A DNA stretch of 64,000 bases from Hemerocallis citrina. Its lineage: Eukaryota; Streptophyta; Magnoliopsida; Asparagales; Asphodelaceae. Where the stretch lies: positions 26,495,750 to 26,559,749 of the forward strand of contig CM030359.1 of NCBI GenBank assembly GCA_017893485.1. The letters are read 5' to 3'. The notes beneath the pieces were generated by a model. It was not told the DNA's origin. It did no database searches and saw only the letters and a list, made by a program, of their open reading frames with translations. Each line of letters opens with the position of its first letter. The first letter of the stretch is position 1. Below, in pieces: positions 47,470-60,649 of this stretch. A program made the translations under genes and the position numbers.

Positions 47470-50040
47470 GTAGGGGTGGTATACTGTACCGTACCTTTAT
47501 TACTCTACCGTACCAAAGTACTCGATACACAAATTTCTCTACCACTACCATTCCAAGATTTTGGTACTACCGAGTTCAGTAATACCGAAATTTCGGTACG
47601 GTAATGGTAGTACCACGGTAATACCGGATATCAATTAGCTCAAAAAATTAACATTCGTATAAATGACAAATGAAGGATAAATAAGCTCAACGTAAATATA
47701 TATATATGAAGAAGTTTCAACATAAATATATATATGAAGAAGTTCCAATAATCAGACAATCAATTCTCAAACAAGACCCAGCTCCTTATTAATGTAACCA
47801 GTATGTCTAAAAGATGCAATTGGAGCTTATATGATAGCATGCGAAATCATACTTATTCCATCTGACTTGGAAAATTGTAGCATAAAGTAAAAGTTCAAAA
47901 CTAGACATTGTAATTTCACATATCATGACTGTAGACTACCTTTACATAAAAGATTATGTTGAAGCCTACTGAATATATCATACTATGAAAAATTTGATCA
48001 AAAACTTGATTAACTCTGCCAATGTTTATACGAAGTTGGCTTCATTAGATCATTAAAGCCTAAAAATCTGACTAGACCAAGGGAACAATTTCGAGTAGTA
48101 ACTTATTGTCCGTGTTGTTGCAAACGATGTGGTAGTTGAACAATTCGCACTGTTAACTATTTTCACAGTTTGCAATCACCATATTTGATCATGCTTCCAT
48201 AAAGTATCAAACATAGGAGCACGTACTGTACTGCAAGAAACCTCATTGCAGCTAGGCTCCATTGACAGTAGCACTTAAAAGCTTCTTTACTTCCTCGTGG
48301 TAGGCTTGCAGTTCCAGGAATTCTATTGTATCCAAGAAGTTGATGGACTGGAAACCATTGTACCATAGACCGACTTCAGAAAACTGACTTCAGAAGAGGC
48401 CAATTGTAGCTTCAGTTTGTAGCTCTTGTACAAGTTGAAGAATGAAGAGCTATAAGGACAAAATTTGAATCTCTAAATAACATTGAAAAAAGAATGAAAT
48501 AGGCAGAAAGAATCTTTGTTAGTGCAAACTCTCAACTTTTTCTGATAAAGCTATAAGAGGAAATTAAGAAAAATAACAATTAGTGCAAATAATAAGTAAT
48601 TAAATTATTAAACAATCCTAGATTTAGGATACTCTAAAATTCAAGCATAATCACTTTAAAAACCCGAGAATCAAGTAATCAACAATTATCAATGAAAGAT
48701 CGAAACAACCCTACATTTCTAAGTAATAAATCTAGTTCTCACCCCTTTATAACAACCCTCCATAGATTAAGCAATCAAACACAGATTCAACTTTCAAACT
48801 CAAACTGCAACAGCGTACCAAGATAACAAAACACACAACAAAGAAAGCAAAAGATGATCAAGAATACCGATCGAGATTTATTAATGAACATACCGAAAAG
48901 ATAACAACAATAATGAACAAAAGAGTTCCAGTAACATAGGTTTTCATTCAAAGAAGTTGGGAACACTGGTTGGTCTGGTCCTCAAATTTACTGTTTTCTC
49001 ATACGTACTAATCTTATCATCTACGCACAGAAATAATTAAGAAGCATCTCTCAGCAAGTGGCCCAGCTATCCGATTTTGGTTTACATTCATTTGTAAGTT
49101 TACTGAACGACAACAGTAATTCTTTAGGTACTATTTAATTAGAAATCAAGCTTTTAACTCGTGAAAATTCCAGATGATCTGACACAAATCATTCAGTGTA
49201 AAGTCATGACTCAGGTGTGCAAAGTGCAAACAATACTTGTGAAGAAAAAGTTCTCACAGAAGTTCAACAGAATGGGAAAAGTGCATGCTCCAGTCTCCCA
49301 TGGCAACATGGTTTGCTACTATTATCTTCTTGGTCTGTGAAAGTATCACAATTAACCCTAGATTAGATTTCTAAGTTAAGAAATCTAGTTCTCCCCCCAT
49401 TCCTAATTCCCTCAATGAAAGAATGAACCCTAGATTTCTAAAGTTTCCCTAATGCTTCGCTGAATAAGTGTCCCTAATTCATCGAAACCCTAAATTTCGG
49501 CGAACAAGTGAGCCCTAGATTCAAAGAAAAAAAAAGGAAAAACGAATATGAAGAAAGGTAGTATAATCAATAGTCAATAGACTCATCAATACTGAATATT
49601 GTATACTGGGGAAAATTGAAGAAGAAAAAAAAGGAAAAACGAATATGAAGAAAGGTAGTATAATCAATAGTCAATAGACTCATCAATACTGAATATTGTA
49701 TACTGGGGAAAATTGAAAAAGAAAAATGGGCCTGGGCGTAAGTCTGGGCCTAGGTTTTTATATAAAAATTAAATTTAATATATATTAAATATATTCGGTA
49801 CGGTACGGTACGGTATACCATGATATCAATATTGGGTACCAGTACCATACCATATAATTACGGTATGGTACAATACCGACATTTCACATGATATCAATAT
49901 TGGGTACCAGTACCATACCATATAATTATGGTATGGTACAATACCGACATTTCAGTATGGTAATACCAAGTTTTCGGTAATGTATGGTATGGTAATGGTA
50001 TGGTTCGGTACGATAATATGGTATTTTTTGACACCAGAAA
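47470..50040. repeat. TACCGTACC-rich repeats and flank in left arm
   Basis: Two clusters (47480-47630 and 49795-50030) of alternating TACCGTACC/GGTACGGTA and GGTATGGTA motifs. The DNA between has a few short ORFs and no recognised gene. A 97-bp tandem repeat containing GAAGAAAGGTAGTATAATCA lies near 49525-49720. The mirror image lies at about 57170-59600. They may be ends of an unclassified transposon. Confidence 0.45.
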
Positions 50041-52521
50041 TACAGATGTTCAAGGTGCCAATCTAAGTTAAAAAATATGGCATCACCAGAAGTACTAGAT
50101 GTTCAAGGTGCTACTTATATGGAACATTAGATTGGTGTCCTACCATGTCCACTCGAAATTTGTCCCCACTTAAAGTCTATGTGAAACCATCCTTTGATGT
50201 TTGATAATTTCACTTGATATTTGAGAACCTAAATTTTGTTGGTAAGATAGAGACGGTGGACTTTGATTATCCTGTTGAGGTTCAACACTAATAGCTAATA
50301 GATTTGTGGTTCATATGTTTATTTTTATTTTTGGTGTGTGTGCGCCGGGCGCACAATGAAATACTTGATTCTAATTTCTAATTGCAAGGACTAAATCCTC
50401 TCGGAAAGAGCTATAGATGTCCACCATCCATAGAAGAACCTTCATTAATTGTTAATGATATGTAATCAGTTGTGTATGATTACCATAGTAGTCCTCTTTC
50501 ATCTATTTTGCTCCCCTATTTTTTTGTCCATATTTTCTCTCAATTTTTAGTGTAAGTTCATGATATTTTTATAGCTATATAACAAGTTGCCATTTGGAGC
50601 CAATATTATAAACTATGTAACCAGTTAAGTCATTTACTTAATAACTATTTACTTTCCTCCAATTTCCTAGTGTCAATCTCCCGTTTTTTTTATAAAAAAA
50701 GGGCTATGCTCTCAACCTCGAGACATCCTCTTTACCATCCCACCCCTTTACCATGTGAGCTATAACTTAGCAGTAGTGTCAATCTCCTTAGCTAACATTT
50801 TTCATAGGAAGTGAGTAAAAGAACACTTAATTGGCCAAAAGTTCTTTTGTACTCTTTCAAAATTAAATTCCTCTATTAAGAGTTGAAGATGTATCAGTAA
50901 ACAAAAGTTTCAAATTCTATCTTTTGTTATTGTTACTTTGTGGTAATTGATAATTACCAATGCTTTACACAAAAATATCTGCTTAATTTGGTGTAATTTA
51001 TTTCCTCTAACCTCACTTGTATTTTCTCTGTCAGCTCACCCATGATATTATGATTATTGTATTGGTTATTGATATATTCCTTCACATCATCTTCATCTCC
51101 TTCTAATGTAGAAAAATCTAAGCAAATGAATGTTACTTTTACAGATGACGGTGTTAAATATTTGTGGATTTGAGCAATTTTATTTAGTAAAAGGTCAGCG
51201 TTACAAGCCTCAGATCATTTTGCAGCCATCACCCCAAAGTGTAGCATATACTTATCGATGGTACGTAATTAATTTGTTTAATTAGTTTTGTTTAATCTGG
51301 GCATTCGTATTATCTTACATGTACCATTTCTAGTGCACCATTTCTACTGAATAGTTTAGTACTTTATATATAACTATCTATTTTTTAAAAAAATAGTTAC
51401 AAATAATTAGTGCTAAATTTGTTAAAATTTTGTTCCTTGAATTATACAAGAAATCTATTCCAATAAATTTTCCGTAAATCAAATTGGACATACCAACCTT
51501 TCTATCTTTTAAAAATATCCCTAAAATTAATTACTTTACACATTTCAAATCTAATTCCTTCGAATACTATGCACATTTCAATAACAAACCTAGAATTGAA
51601 ATTCTCCTAACAAAGACTATAATTTCAAGGAGGACTGACACTTTTGATTCATCTTATTTGACTATAAAATTGTGTTGTTTCATATGAGTTATTTATATAT
51701 AAAAAACATGGGTTATTTAAATTTATTATTAAATTATTATTATTTATTTTTAAAAAGAACTTTTTACCATATTTTACTTCATTAATCATTATGTTGAATA
51801 GGATTATTATTATTTTTTTAGGCAAAAGATACTAATTCAAATTTGGAGATTAAATATTGATGAAAGATACTAATTCAAATTTGCAGAGTAAATATTGACA
51901 AACTTTTTTTCTTTTTAACGAAAATATATACATCTGTCGGTAATGTAAGATGAACTTATGTCTAGACTGTAGCCATTTTATTTTGAGGGCTAATATGTAA
52001 AATTATACAAAATAATTTAAGATTCAAATGTTTAATTCGAAGGTTTTTTTTTTAAATTTTTGGAAAGATGCTTTTTGAAAAAAAATGAAAATAATTGACA
52101 TCTTGCAAGTAAAGAAGTTGGGGTGGGTTTATGGGTGATTTAAGAAGCATTTTTTAAATTAAATTGATACAAATTATTTGTGACCACCCATCTTAAAATG
52201 ATGCACTAGAAATGATGCATCTACGATGATCAAAATCCTTAATTTGGTTACTACTCAATTTACGTTATTGTAACTGTATTGTACATATATAGGGAAGCTA
52301 TTGGTGCAAGAACTAAGTTTCGATGGGAATTTCATGGCAATTCAAAAACGTACGCGATACGAAATATTGATGTAGGTCTTAGAATTGCATTTCGAGTAAA
52401 AGCTCGGGGATTGGATCATAGTAGGGCACAATTCTTCAGGGAGAGATAAGTTGAATTCGCCACTAATGTGCAATCGAAGATGCTAATACCTCCTAAATCA
52501 TACAGGAGAGGAATGCATAAT

Positions 52522-53253
52522 TGTTAGATGATATATTACTTTAGTCCCATATTGGTTATGTATCAGTTTAGTCTTTTATTCTCTCCTATATATAGGAGAC
52601 ATGTTGTATTCAGTTTATTCAATCAATAAAGAATATTTTTCTATCTCTAATTCTAACATGATATCAAAGCAACCCAGGTTCGAATCCCACTGGCTACGAA
52701 ATTTAAATGCGTATTAAAAAAACAAAAAACAAAAAAAAAACAAAAAACAAAAAAACAAGCCTTGAAGATTCTTGTGCTTCTACATTCAGATCATCAACAT
52801 ACTCCAGTTGATTGATCATGATCGTTTGATCGATCACGAGTTTGAGAGGGGGTGTTATCAGCATCCAGTTCTCAGTTCAGGGGGGTGAGATCCCATCATC
52901 GACAATTCTCAAGTCTGGGGTGAGCTCCTATCATCGACTATGTCTCAAGTTAGTGGTGAGATCCCATCACAGATCGGAATATAGAGATCTCGCTACTGTT
53001 CGGGGTGTGATCTCAAGCGTCGTCGCTACACCACAGTTTGTCGTTCCTTCTACATCAACATTGTCAGAATTTCAAACTCTTGTTGCTTAAACCAACTTGA
53101 GTTTGAGAGGGGGTGTTAAATGATATATTACTTTAGTCCCATATTGGTTATGTATCAGTTTAGTCTTCTATTCTCTCCTATATATAGGAGACATATTGTA
53201 TTCAGTTTATTCAATCAATAATAAAGAATATTTTTATATCCCTAATTCTAACA
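52522..53253 (+). mobile_element. TRIM retrotransposon, left copy, complete
   Basis: LTRs at 52522-52658 (137 bp) and 53114-53253 (140 bp) both start TGTTA and end TCTAACA. The primer site TGATATCAAAGC directly follows the first LTR, and a purine tract GAGTTTGAGAGGGGG precedes the second. The 5-bp target duplication ATAAT is present on both sides (52517-52521 and 53254-53258). The 455-bp interior has no coding. It lies inside the CCR4-like exon. Confidence 0.92.
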
Positions 53254-53484
53254 ATAATAATGTAGCAGACAGATGGAGGGAAGAAGACTCGTTAATGGTA
53301 CTCACATATAATATTTTGTCTGATAGGACATATTGTATTCAGTTTATTCAATCAATAATAAAGAATATTTTTATATCCCTAATTCTAACAATAATAATGT
53401 AGCAGGCAGATGGAGGGAAGAAGACTCGTTAATGGTACTCACATATAATATTTTGTCTGATAACTTCACAGATAAGACCCGCAA
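53191..53484 (+). repeat. 147-bp tandem duplication across TRIM/exon junction
   Basis: ACATATTGTATTCAG starts copies at 53191 and 53338. The unit joins the last part of the TRIM LTR to the start of the CCR4-like exon, so the exon start is present twice. Confidence 0.85.
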
Positions 53485-53944
53485 TGAGTACTACTTAACA
53501 TGGGAAATACGAATGAAGACCATCTGTGATGAAGTTTTATTCTACCAACCAGATATAATATGTTTACAAGAGGTCAGTTCAATATCTTCACTTTATATTT
53601 ATTAATATTGATATATAACATGTGGTGCTCTCTAGTTGAATAAAATGATCTAACATCTCGATTAATAAAGAAGTTAGATTTTATATAAACAAATGGTTAT
53701 ATATAGTCTGACCAAGTAGAAGAAATGGTTAGTTGGAATTTCATATTATTTAATAAACTGTTTTATATATTTTTCATTAGTCAACCCCAACTAGTTGGGA
53801 AAAATGCTTTGTTCTTGTTTTTTTGTTTGTATTTATTTTCTTTCATACTTTAGTCTAATTTAAGAAAGACAACAAAAAATATATATATGATTTAAATAAT
53901 GTCTTTTATTTTCTTTCCAATTTAAGGTCCCCACCCCCCAATTT
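53205..53944. other. Palindrome spacer (740 bp)
   Basis: Sequence between the arms: the rest of the TRIM LTR, a 147-bp tandem duplicate, the CCR4-like exon with its donor site, then AT-rich intron-like sequence. An inverted copy recurs at about 62250-62994, outside the right arm. Confidence 0.85.
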
Positions 53945-53946
53945 TG

Positions 53947-54672
53947 AATACAATATGTCTCCTATATATAGGAGAGAATAGAAGACTAAACTGATACATA
54001 ACCAATATGGGACTAAACGTAATATATCATTTAACACCCCCTCTCAAACTCAAGTTGGTTTAAGCAACAAGAGTTTGAAATACTGACAATGTTGATGTAG
54101 AAGAAACGACAAACTGTGGTGTAGCGACGACGCTTGAGATCACACCCCGAACAGTAGCAAGATCTCTATATTCCGATCTGTGATGGGATCTCACCACTAA
54201 CTTGAGACATAGTCGTTGATAGGAGCTCACCTCAGACTTGAAAATTGTCGATGATGGGATCTCACCCCAAACTTGAGAATTGTCGATGTAGTGGGATATC
54301 ATCCCTGAACTGAGAACTGGATGCTGATAACACCCCCTCTCAAACTCGTGATCGATCAAACGATCATGATCAATTAACCGGAGTATGTTGACGATCTGGA
54401 TGTAGAAGCACAAGAATCTTCAAGGCTTGTTTTTTTGTTTTTTGTTTTTTTTGTTTTTTGTTTTTTTTTGTTTTTTTTAATCCGCATTTAAATTGCGTAG
54501 CCAGTGGGATTCGAACCTGGGTTGCTTTGATACCATGTTAGAATTAGAGATAGAAAAATATTCTTTATTGATTGAATAAACTGAATACAACATCTCTCCT
54601 ATATATAGGAGAGAATAAAAGACTAAACTGATACATAACCAATATGGGACTAAAGTAATATATCATCTAACA
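53947..54672 (-). mobile_element. TRIM, right-arm copy, truncated LTR
   Basis: Inverted copy of the left TRIM. One LTR is complete (54536-54672); the other keeps only about 90 bases (53947-54036) because the palindrome breakpoint lies inside it. The target duplication ATTAT is present only at the outer side (54673-54677). Confidence 0.88.
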
Positions 54673-56035
54673 ATTATGCATTCCTCTCCTGTATGATTTA
54701 GGAGGTATTAGAATCTTCGATTTCACATTAGTGGCGAATTCAACTGATCTCTCCCTGAAGAATTGTGCCCTACTATGATCCAATCCGTGAGCTTTCACTC
54801 GAAATGCAATTCTAAGACCTACATCAATATTTCGTATCGCGTACGTTTTTGAATTGCCATGAAATTCCCATCGAAACTTAGTTCTTGCACCAATAGCTTC
54901 CCTATATATGTACAATACAGTTACAATAACGTAAATTGAGTAGTAACCAAATTAAGGATTTTGATCATCGTAGATGCATCATTTCTAGTGCATCATTTTA
55001 AGATGGGTGGTCACAAATAATTTGTATCAATTTAATTTTAAAAATGCTTCTTAAATCACCCATAAACCCACCCCAACTTCTTTACTTGCAAGATGTCAAT
55101 TATTTTCATTTTTTTTTCAAAAAGCATCTTTCCAAAAATTTATAAAAAAAAAACCTTCGAATTAAACATTTGAATCTTAAATTATTTTGTATAATTTTAC
55201 ATATTAGCCCTTCAAAATAAAATGGCTACAGTCTAGACATAAGTTCATCTTACATTACCGACAGATGTATATATTTTCGTTAAAAAGAAAAAAAGTTTGT
55301 CAATATTTACTCTGCAAATTTGAATTAGTATCTTTCATCAATATTTAATCTCCAAATTTGAATTAGTATCTTTTGCCTAAAAAAATAATAATAATCCTAT
55401 TCAACATAATGATTAATGAAGTAAAATATGGTAAAAAGTTCTTTTTAAAAATAAATAATAATAATTTAATAATAAATTTAAATAACCCATGTTTTTTATA
55501 TATAAATAACTCATACGAAACAATACAATTTTATAGTCAAATAAGATGAATCAAAAGTGTCAGTCCTCCTTGAATTTATAGTCTTTGTTAAGAGAATTTC
55601 AATTCTAGGTTTGTTATTGAAATGTGCATAGTATTCGAAGGAATTAGATTTGAAATGTGTAAAGTAATTAATTTTAGGGATATTTTTAAAAGATAGAAAG
55701 GTTGGTATGTCCAATTTGATTTACGGAAAATTTATTGGAATAGATTTCTTGTATAATTTAAGGAACAAAATTTTAACAAATTTAGCACTAATTATTTGTA
55801 ACTATTTTTTTAAAAAATAGATAGTTATATATAAAGTACTAAACTATTCAGTAGAAATGGTGCACTAGAAATGGTACATGTAAGATAATACGAATGCCCA
55901 GATTAAACAAAACTAATTAAACAAATTAATTACGTACCATCGATAAGTATATACTACACTTTGGGGTGATGGCTGCAAAATGATCTGAGGCTTGTAACGC
56001 TGACCTTCTACTAAAAAAAATTGCTCAAATCCACA
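54673..56035 (-). pseudogene. CCR4-like gene fragment, right-arm copy
   Basis: Exon at 54901-54673 (GARTKFRWEFHGNSKTY, RERSVEFATN) without the stop seen in the left copy, and a possible upstream exon from 55938 to about 56035. The catalytic-domain exon is missing because the arm breaks inside the TRIM. It is read on the minus strand. Confidence 0.55.
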
Positions 56036-57169
56036 AATATTTAACACCATCATCTGTAAAAGTAACATTCATTTGCTTAGATTTTTCTACATTAGAAGAA
56101 TGAGACGAAGATGATGTGAAGGGATATATCAATAACCAATACAATAATCATAATATCATGGGTGAGCTAAAGAGAAAATACAAGTGAGGTTAGAGGAAAT
56201 AAATTACACCAAATTAAGCAGATATTTTTGTGTAAAGCATTGGTAATTATCAATTATAACAAAGTAACAATAACAAAAGATAGAATTTGAAACTTTTGTT
56301 TACTGATACATCTTCAACTCTTAATAGAGGAATTTAATTTTGAAAGAGTACAAAAGAACTTTTGGCCAATTAAGTGTTCTTTTACTCACTTCCTATGAAA
56401 AATGTTAGCTAAGGAGATTGACATTACTGCTAAGTTATAGCTCACATGGTAAAGGGGTGGGATGGTAAAGAGGATGTCTCGAGGTTGAGAGCATAGCCCT
56501 TTTTAAAAAAAAAAAAAAACAGGAGATTGACACTAGGAAATTGGAGGAAAGTAAATAGTTATTAAGTAAATGACTTAACTGGTTACATAGTTTATAATAT
56601 TGGCTCCAAATGGCAACTTGTTATATAGCTATAAAAATATCATGAACTTACACTAAAAATTGAGAGAAAATATGGACAAAAAAATAGGGGAGCAAAATAG
56701 ATGAAAGAGGACTACTATGGTAATCATACACAACTGATTACATATCATTAAAAATTAATGAAGGTTCTTCTATGGATGGTGGACATCTATAGCTCTTTCC
56801 GAGAGGATTTAGTCCTTGCAATTAGAAATTAGAATCAAGTATTTCATTGTGCGCCCGGCGCGCACATACCAAAAATAAAAATAAACATATAAACCGCAAA
56901 TCTATTAGCTATTAGTGTTGAACCTCAACAGGATAATCAAAGTCCACCGTCTCTATCTTACCAACAAAATTTAGTTTCTCAAATATCAAGTGAAATTATC
57001 AAACATCAAAGGATGGTTTCACATAGACTTTAAGTGGGGACAAATTTCGAGTGGACATGGTAAGACACCAATCTAATGTTCCATATAAGTAGCACCTTGA
57101 ACATCTAGTACTTCTGGTGATGCCATATTTTTTAACTTAGATTGGCACCTTGAACATCTGTATTTGGTG

Positions 57170-59600
57170 TCAAAAAATACCATATTATCGTACCGAACCA
57201 TACCATACCATTACCATACCATACATTACCGAAAACTTGGTAATACCATACTGAAATGTCGGTATTGTACCATACCGTAATTATATGGTATGGTACTGGT
57301 ACCCAATATTGATATCATGTGAAATGTCGGTATTGTACCATACCGTAATTATATGGTATGGTATTGGTACCCAATATTGATATCATGGTATACCGTACCG
57401 TACCGTACCGAATATATTTAATATATATTAAATTTAATTTTTATATAAAAACCTAGGCCCAGACTTACGCCCAGGCCCATTTTTCTTTTTCAATTTTCCC
57501 CAGTATACAATATTCAGTATTGATGAGTCTATTGACTATTGATTATACTACCTTTCTTCATATTCATTTTTCTTTTTTTTTTCTTCTTCAATTTTCCCCA
57601 GTATACAATATTCAGTATTGATGAGTCTATTGACTATTGATTATACTACCTTTCTTCATATTCGTTTTTCCTTTTTTTCTTCTTTGAATCTAGGGCTCAC
57701 TTGTTCGCCGAAATTTAGGGTTTCGATGAATTAGGGACACTTATTCAGCGAAGAATTCGGGAAACCTTAGAAATCTAGGGTTCATTCTTTCATTGAGGGA
57801 ATTAGGAATGGGGGGAGAACTAGATTTCTTAACTTAGAAATCTAATCTAGGGTTAATTGTGATACTTTCACAGACCAAGAAGATAATAGTAGCAAACCAT
57901 GTTGCCATGGGAGACTGGAGCATGCACTTTTCCCATTCTGTTGAACTTCTGTGAGAACTTTTTCTTCACAAGTATTGTTTGCACTTTGGACACCTGAGTC
58001 ATGACTTTACACTAAATGATTTGTGTCAGATCATCTGGAATTTTCACGAGTTAAAAGCTTGATTTCTAATTAAATAGTACCTAAAGAATTACTGTTGTCG
58101 TTCAGTAAACTTACAAATGAATGTAAACCAAAATCGGATTGCTGGGCCACTTGCTTAGAGATGCTTCTTAATTATTTCTGTGTGTAGATGATAAGATGAG
58201 TACGTATGAAAAAACAGTAAATTTGAGGACCAGACCAATCAGTGTTCCCAACTTCTTTGAATGAAAACCTATGTTACTGGAGCTCTTTTGTTCATTATTG
58301 TTGTTATCTTTTCGGTATGTTCATTAATAAATCTCGGTATTCTTGATCATCTTTTGCTTTCTTTGTTTTGTGTTTTGTTATCTTGGTACGCTGTTGCGGT
58401 TTGAGTTTGAAAGTTGAATCTGCGTTTGATTGCTTAATCTATGGAGGGTTGTTATAAACAGGGGAGAACTAGATTTATTACTTAGAAATGTAGGGTTGTT
58501 TCGATCTTTCATTGATAATTGTTGATTACTTGATTCTAGGGTTTTTTAAGTGATTATGCTTGAATTTTAGAGTATCCTAAATCTAGGGTTGTTTAATAAT
58601 TTAGAGATTCAACTTTTGTCCTTATAGCTCTTCATTCTTCAACTTGTACAAGAGCTACAAACTGAAGCTACAATTGGCCTCTTCTGAAGTCAGTTTTCTG
58701 AAGTCGGTCTATGGTACAATGGTTTCTAGGCCATGAACTTCTTGGATACAAAAGAATTCCAGGAACTCCAAGCCTACCACGAGGAAGTAAAGAAGCTTTT
58801 AAGTACTACTTCCAATGGAGCCTAGCTGCAATGAGGTTTCTTGCAGTACAGCAGGTGCTCCTATGTTTGATACTTTATGGAAGCATGATCAAATATGGAG
58901 ATTGCAAACTGTGAAAATAGTTAACAGTGCGAATTGTTCAACTACCACATCGTTTGCAACAACACGGACAGTTACTACTCGAAATTGTTCCCGTGTTCGA
59001 GTCAGATTTTTAGGCTTTAATAATCTAATGAAGCCAAATTCGTATAAACATTGGCAGAGTTAATCAAGTTTTTGATCAAATTTGTCATAGTATGATATAT
59101 TTAGTAGGCTTCAACATAATCTTTTATGTAAAGGTAGTCTACAGTCATGATATGTGAAATTACAATGTCTAGTTTTGGACTTTTACTTATGCTACAATTT
59201 TCCAGGTCAGATGGAATAAGTATGATTTCGCATGCTATCATATAAGCTCGTATTGCATCTTTTAGACATTGGTTACATTAATAAGGAGCTGGGTCTTCTT
59301 TGAGAATTGATTGTCTAATTATTGGAACTTCTTCATATATATATTTATGTTGAAACTTCTTCATATATATATATTTACGTTGAGCTTATTTATCCTTCAT
59401 TGGTCATTTATACGAATGTTAATTTTTTTAGCTAATTGATATCCGGTATTACCGTGGTACTACCATTACCGTACCGAAATTCCGGTATTACCGAACTCGG
59501 TAGTACCAAAAACTTGGCACGGTAGTGGTAGAGAAATTTGTGTATCAAGTACTTTGGTATGGTAGACGTTAGAGTAATAATAGTAAGGTACGGTATACCA
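57170..59600. repeat. TACCGTACC-rich repeats and flank in right arm
   Basis: Inverted equivalent of 47470-50040. A short frame from the ATG at 58734 (MNFLDTKEFQELQAYHEEVK, 30 residues) is protein-like but unrecognised; the left-arm copy near 48340 has lost this ATG. Confidence 0.4.
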
Positions 59601-60010
59601 CCCCTACATTTCTCAATCTTCACTGTATATACTAATGCATACAAAAATTTCCCAGGAAAAAATAACACACAAGAAAACTGTGAAAGAAATCAAAATTACT
59701 TAATAAATAAATAAACTCTCTGAAAAATAAGACAAACAGACTTGCACTATAATACTTGATAACAGCAAAAAATCCAGAGTACTAAATTTAGCCAATAGAA
59801 CTAAGCACATTATACCCTCCAAAATCCTTCTCAAATGGGTTACACTAAAATTCACTACTAAAATTCGTTTTAAAAAAAGTTGATAACCCCAGAACCCCAC
59901 ATGTTTACAAAGTTCTTTCAAATTTCTACAGAAACAAGTCTGAAAGTTTGATGCAAAAAGAAGTAGACAGTAGGCCAGAAAATAAATTAAGATGAATAAA
60001 CAATGATTTC

Positions 60011-60580
60011 TGATATGGATAAAAATGGGATTAAATCGGGACCGTTCAAATCAGACACGAATCTTAAAGCTCAGGGGTAAAATGAAAATTTCACCTACAA
60101 ACGGGTCTGAAATGGGAACTGTGTCTTTCTTCAAAGCTCAATAACCCATAAACGGATCTGCCTTACTGGGTACGGGTCCCAACCCGTTACAAACCAGTTC
60201 AGAAGGATAAAGAAAAATTCAGATTCATAATTATCCCTAAGAAGTGATCTTAACCGCTTCTATCCATTCACACCGGGAAGTAGAGAAATGTTCTTATCTC
60301 GAAATGGATCCCTAAGGCGACTATAAAAACCCCTCTCCCCTACCATAACAAGGTAATCAATCTTTTTCCAGTAAAAGCTCTTTCTTAATCATTCTGATTA
60401 CTGACTTGAGCGTCGGAGGGATCCATCCCGGTGTATCGCACATTTTGTAGGTCAACGGCAGTGGCAAGAAACCAGTCAACACATTGGTGAAGGTCAATAG
60501 GTCAACAGGTTTGCTTTATTGCTTTCTCCAAGAATCTAAAAATTCATCTGTTTGCTTCCACACCAAAATCAATAGCAACA
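60011..60580 (+). repeat. LTR of copy C (570 bp)
   Basis: Starts TGATATGGATAAAAATGGGA and ends AATAGCAACA, followed by GAT and TAGCGCCGTCTGTGG at the primer site position. Confidence 0.88.
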
Positions 60581-60649
60581 GATTAGCGCCGTCTGTGGAA
60601 AAGAAAAAGCAACCCGACCTAACTTCATCAGCGAGACTAGTTTCAAGCC

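Larger units (their letters stand above)
44817..53204. repeat. Left arm of giant palindrome (about 8.4 kb)
   Basis: Read from 53204 back to 44817, this arm is the inverted equivalent of 53945-62219. Checked landmarks: gag and LTR (copies B/C), the flank after the LTR (AAATCATTGT), the ORF at 47155-47376 against 59921-59700, the ORF at 48163-48366 against 58914-58711, the TACCGTACC-rich blocks, the ORF at 51484-51687 against 55714-55511, and the TRIM. Differences are mostly substitutions and small indels, so the arms are diverged duplicates. Confidence 0.9.
51162..53572 (+). pseudogene. CCR4-like (EEP family) gene fragment, left copy, with TRIM insertion
   Basis: The last exon piece (53254-53572) carries VLTYNILSD and DIICLQEV, matching the start of the exonuclease/endonuclease/phosphatase domain of CCR4-type deadenylases; the Asn and Glu are the usual metal-site residues. 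It ends at donor GAG|GTCAGT. Upstream, an exon at 52293-52521 (acceptor TATATAG) encodes GARTKFRWEFHGNSKTY and RNIDVGLRIAFRVKARGLD, which I do not recognise. A possible exon ends at the donor at 51260. A TAA at 52447-52449 interrupts this copy only, and a TRIM (52522-53253) splits the exon. The rest of the EEP domain is absent, so this is a broken fragment. Confidence 0.6.

Noticed and set aside
52658..52705. tRNA-like B box (GGTTCGAATCC) next to the TRIM primer site, suggesting a tRNA gene or SINE
   Set aside because: No A box or cloverleaf could be built. The LTRs, primer site, purine tract and target duplication show a TRIM; the match probably reflects a longer tRNA-derived primer region.
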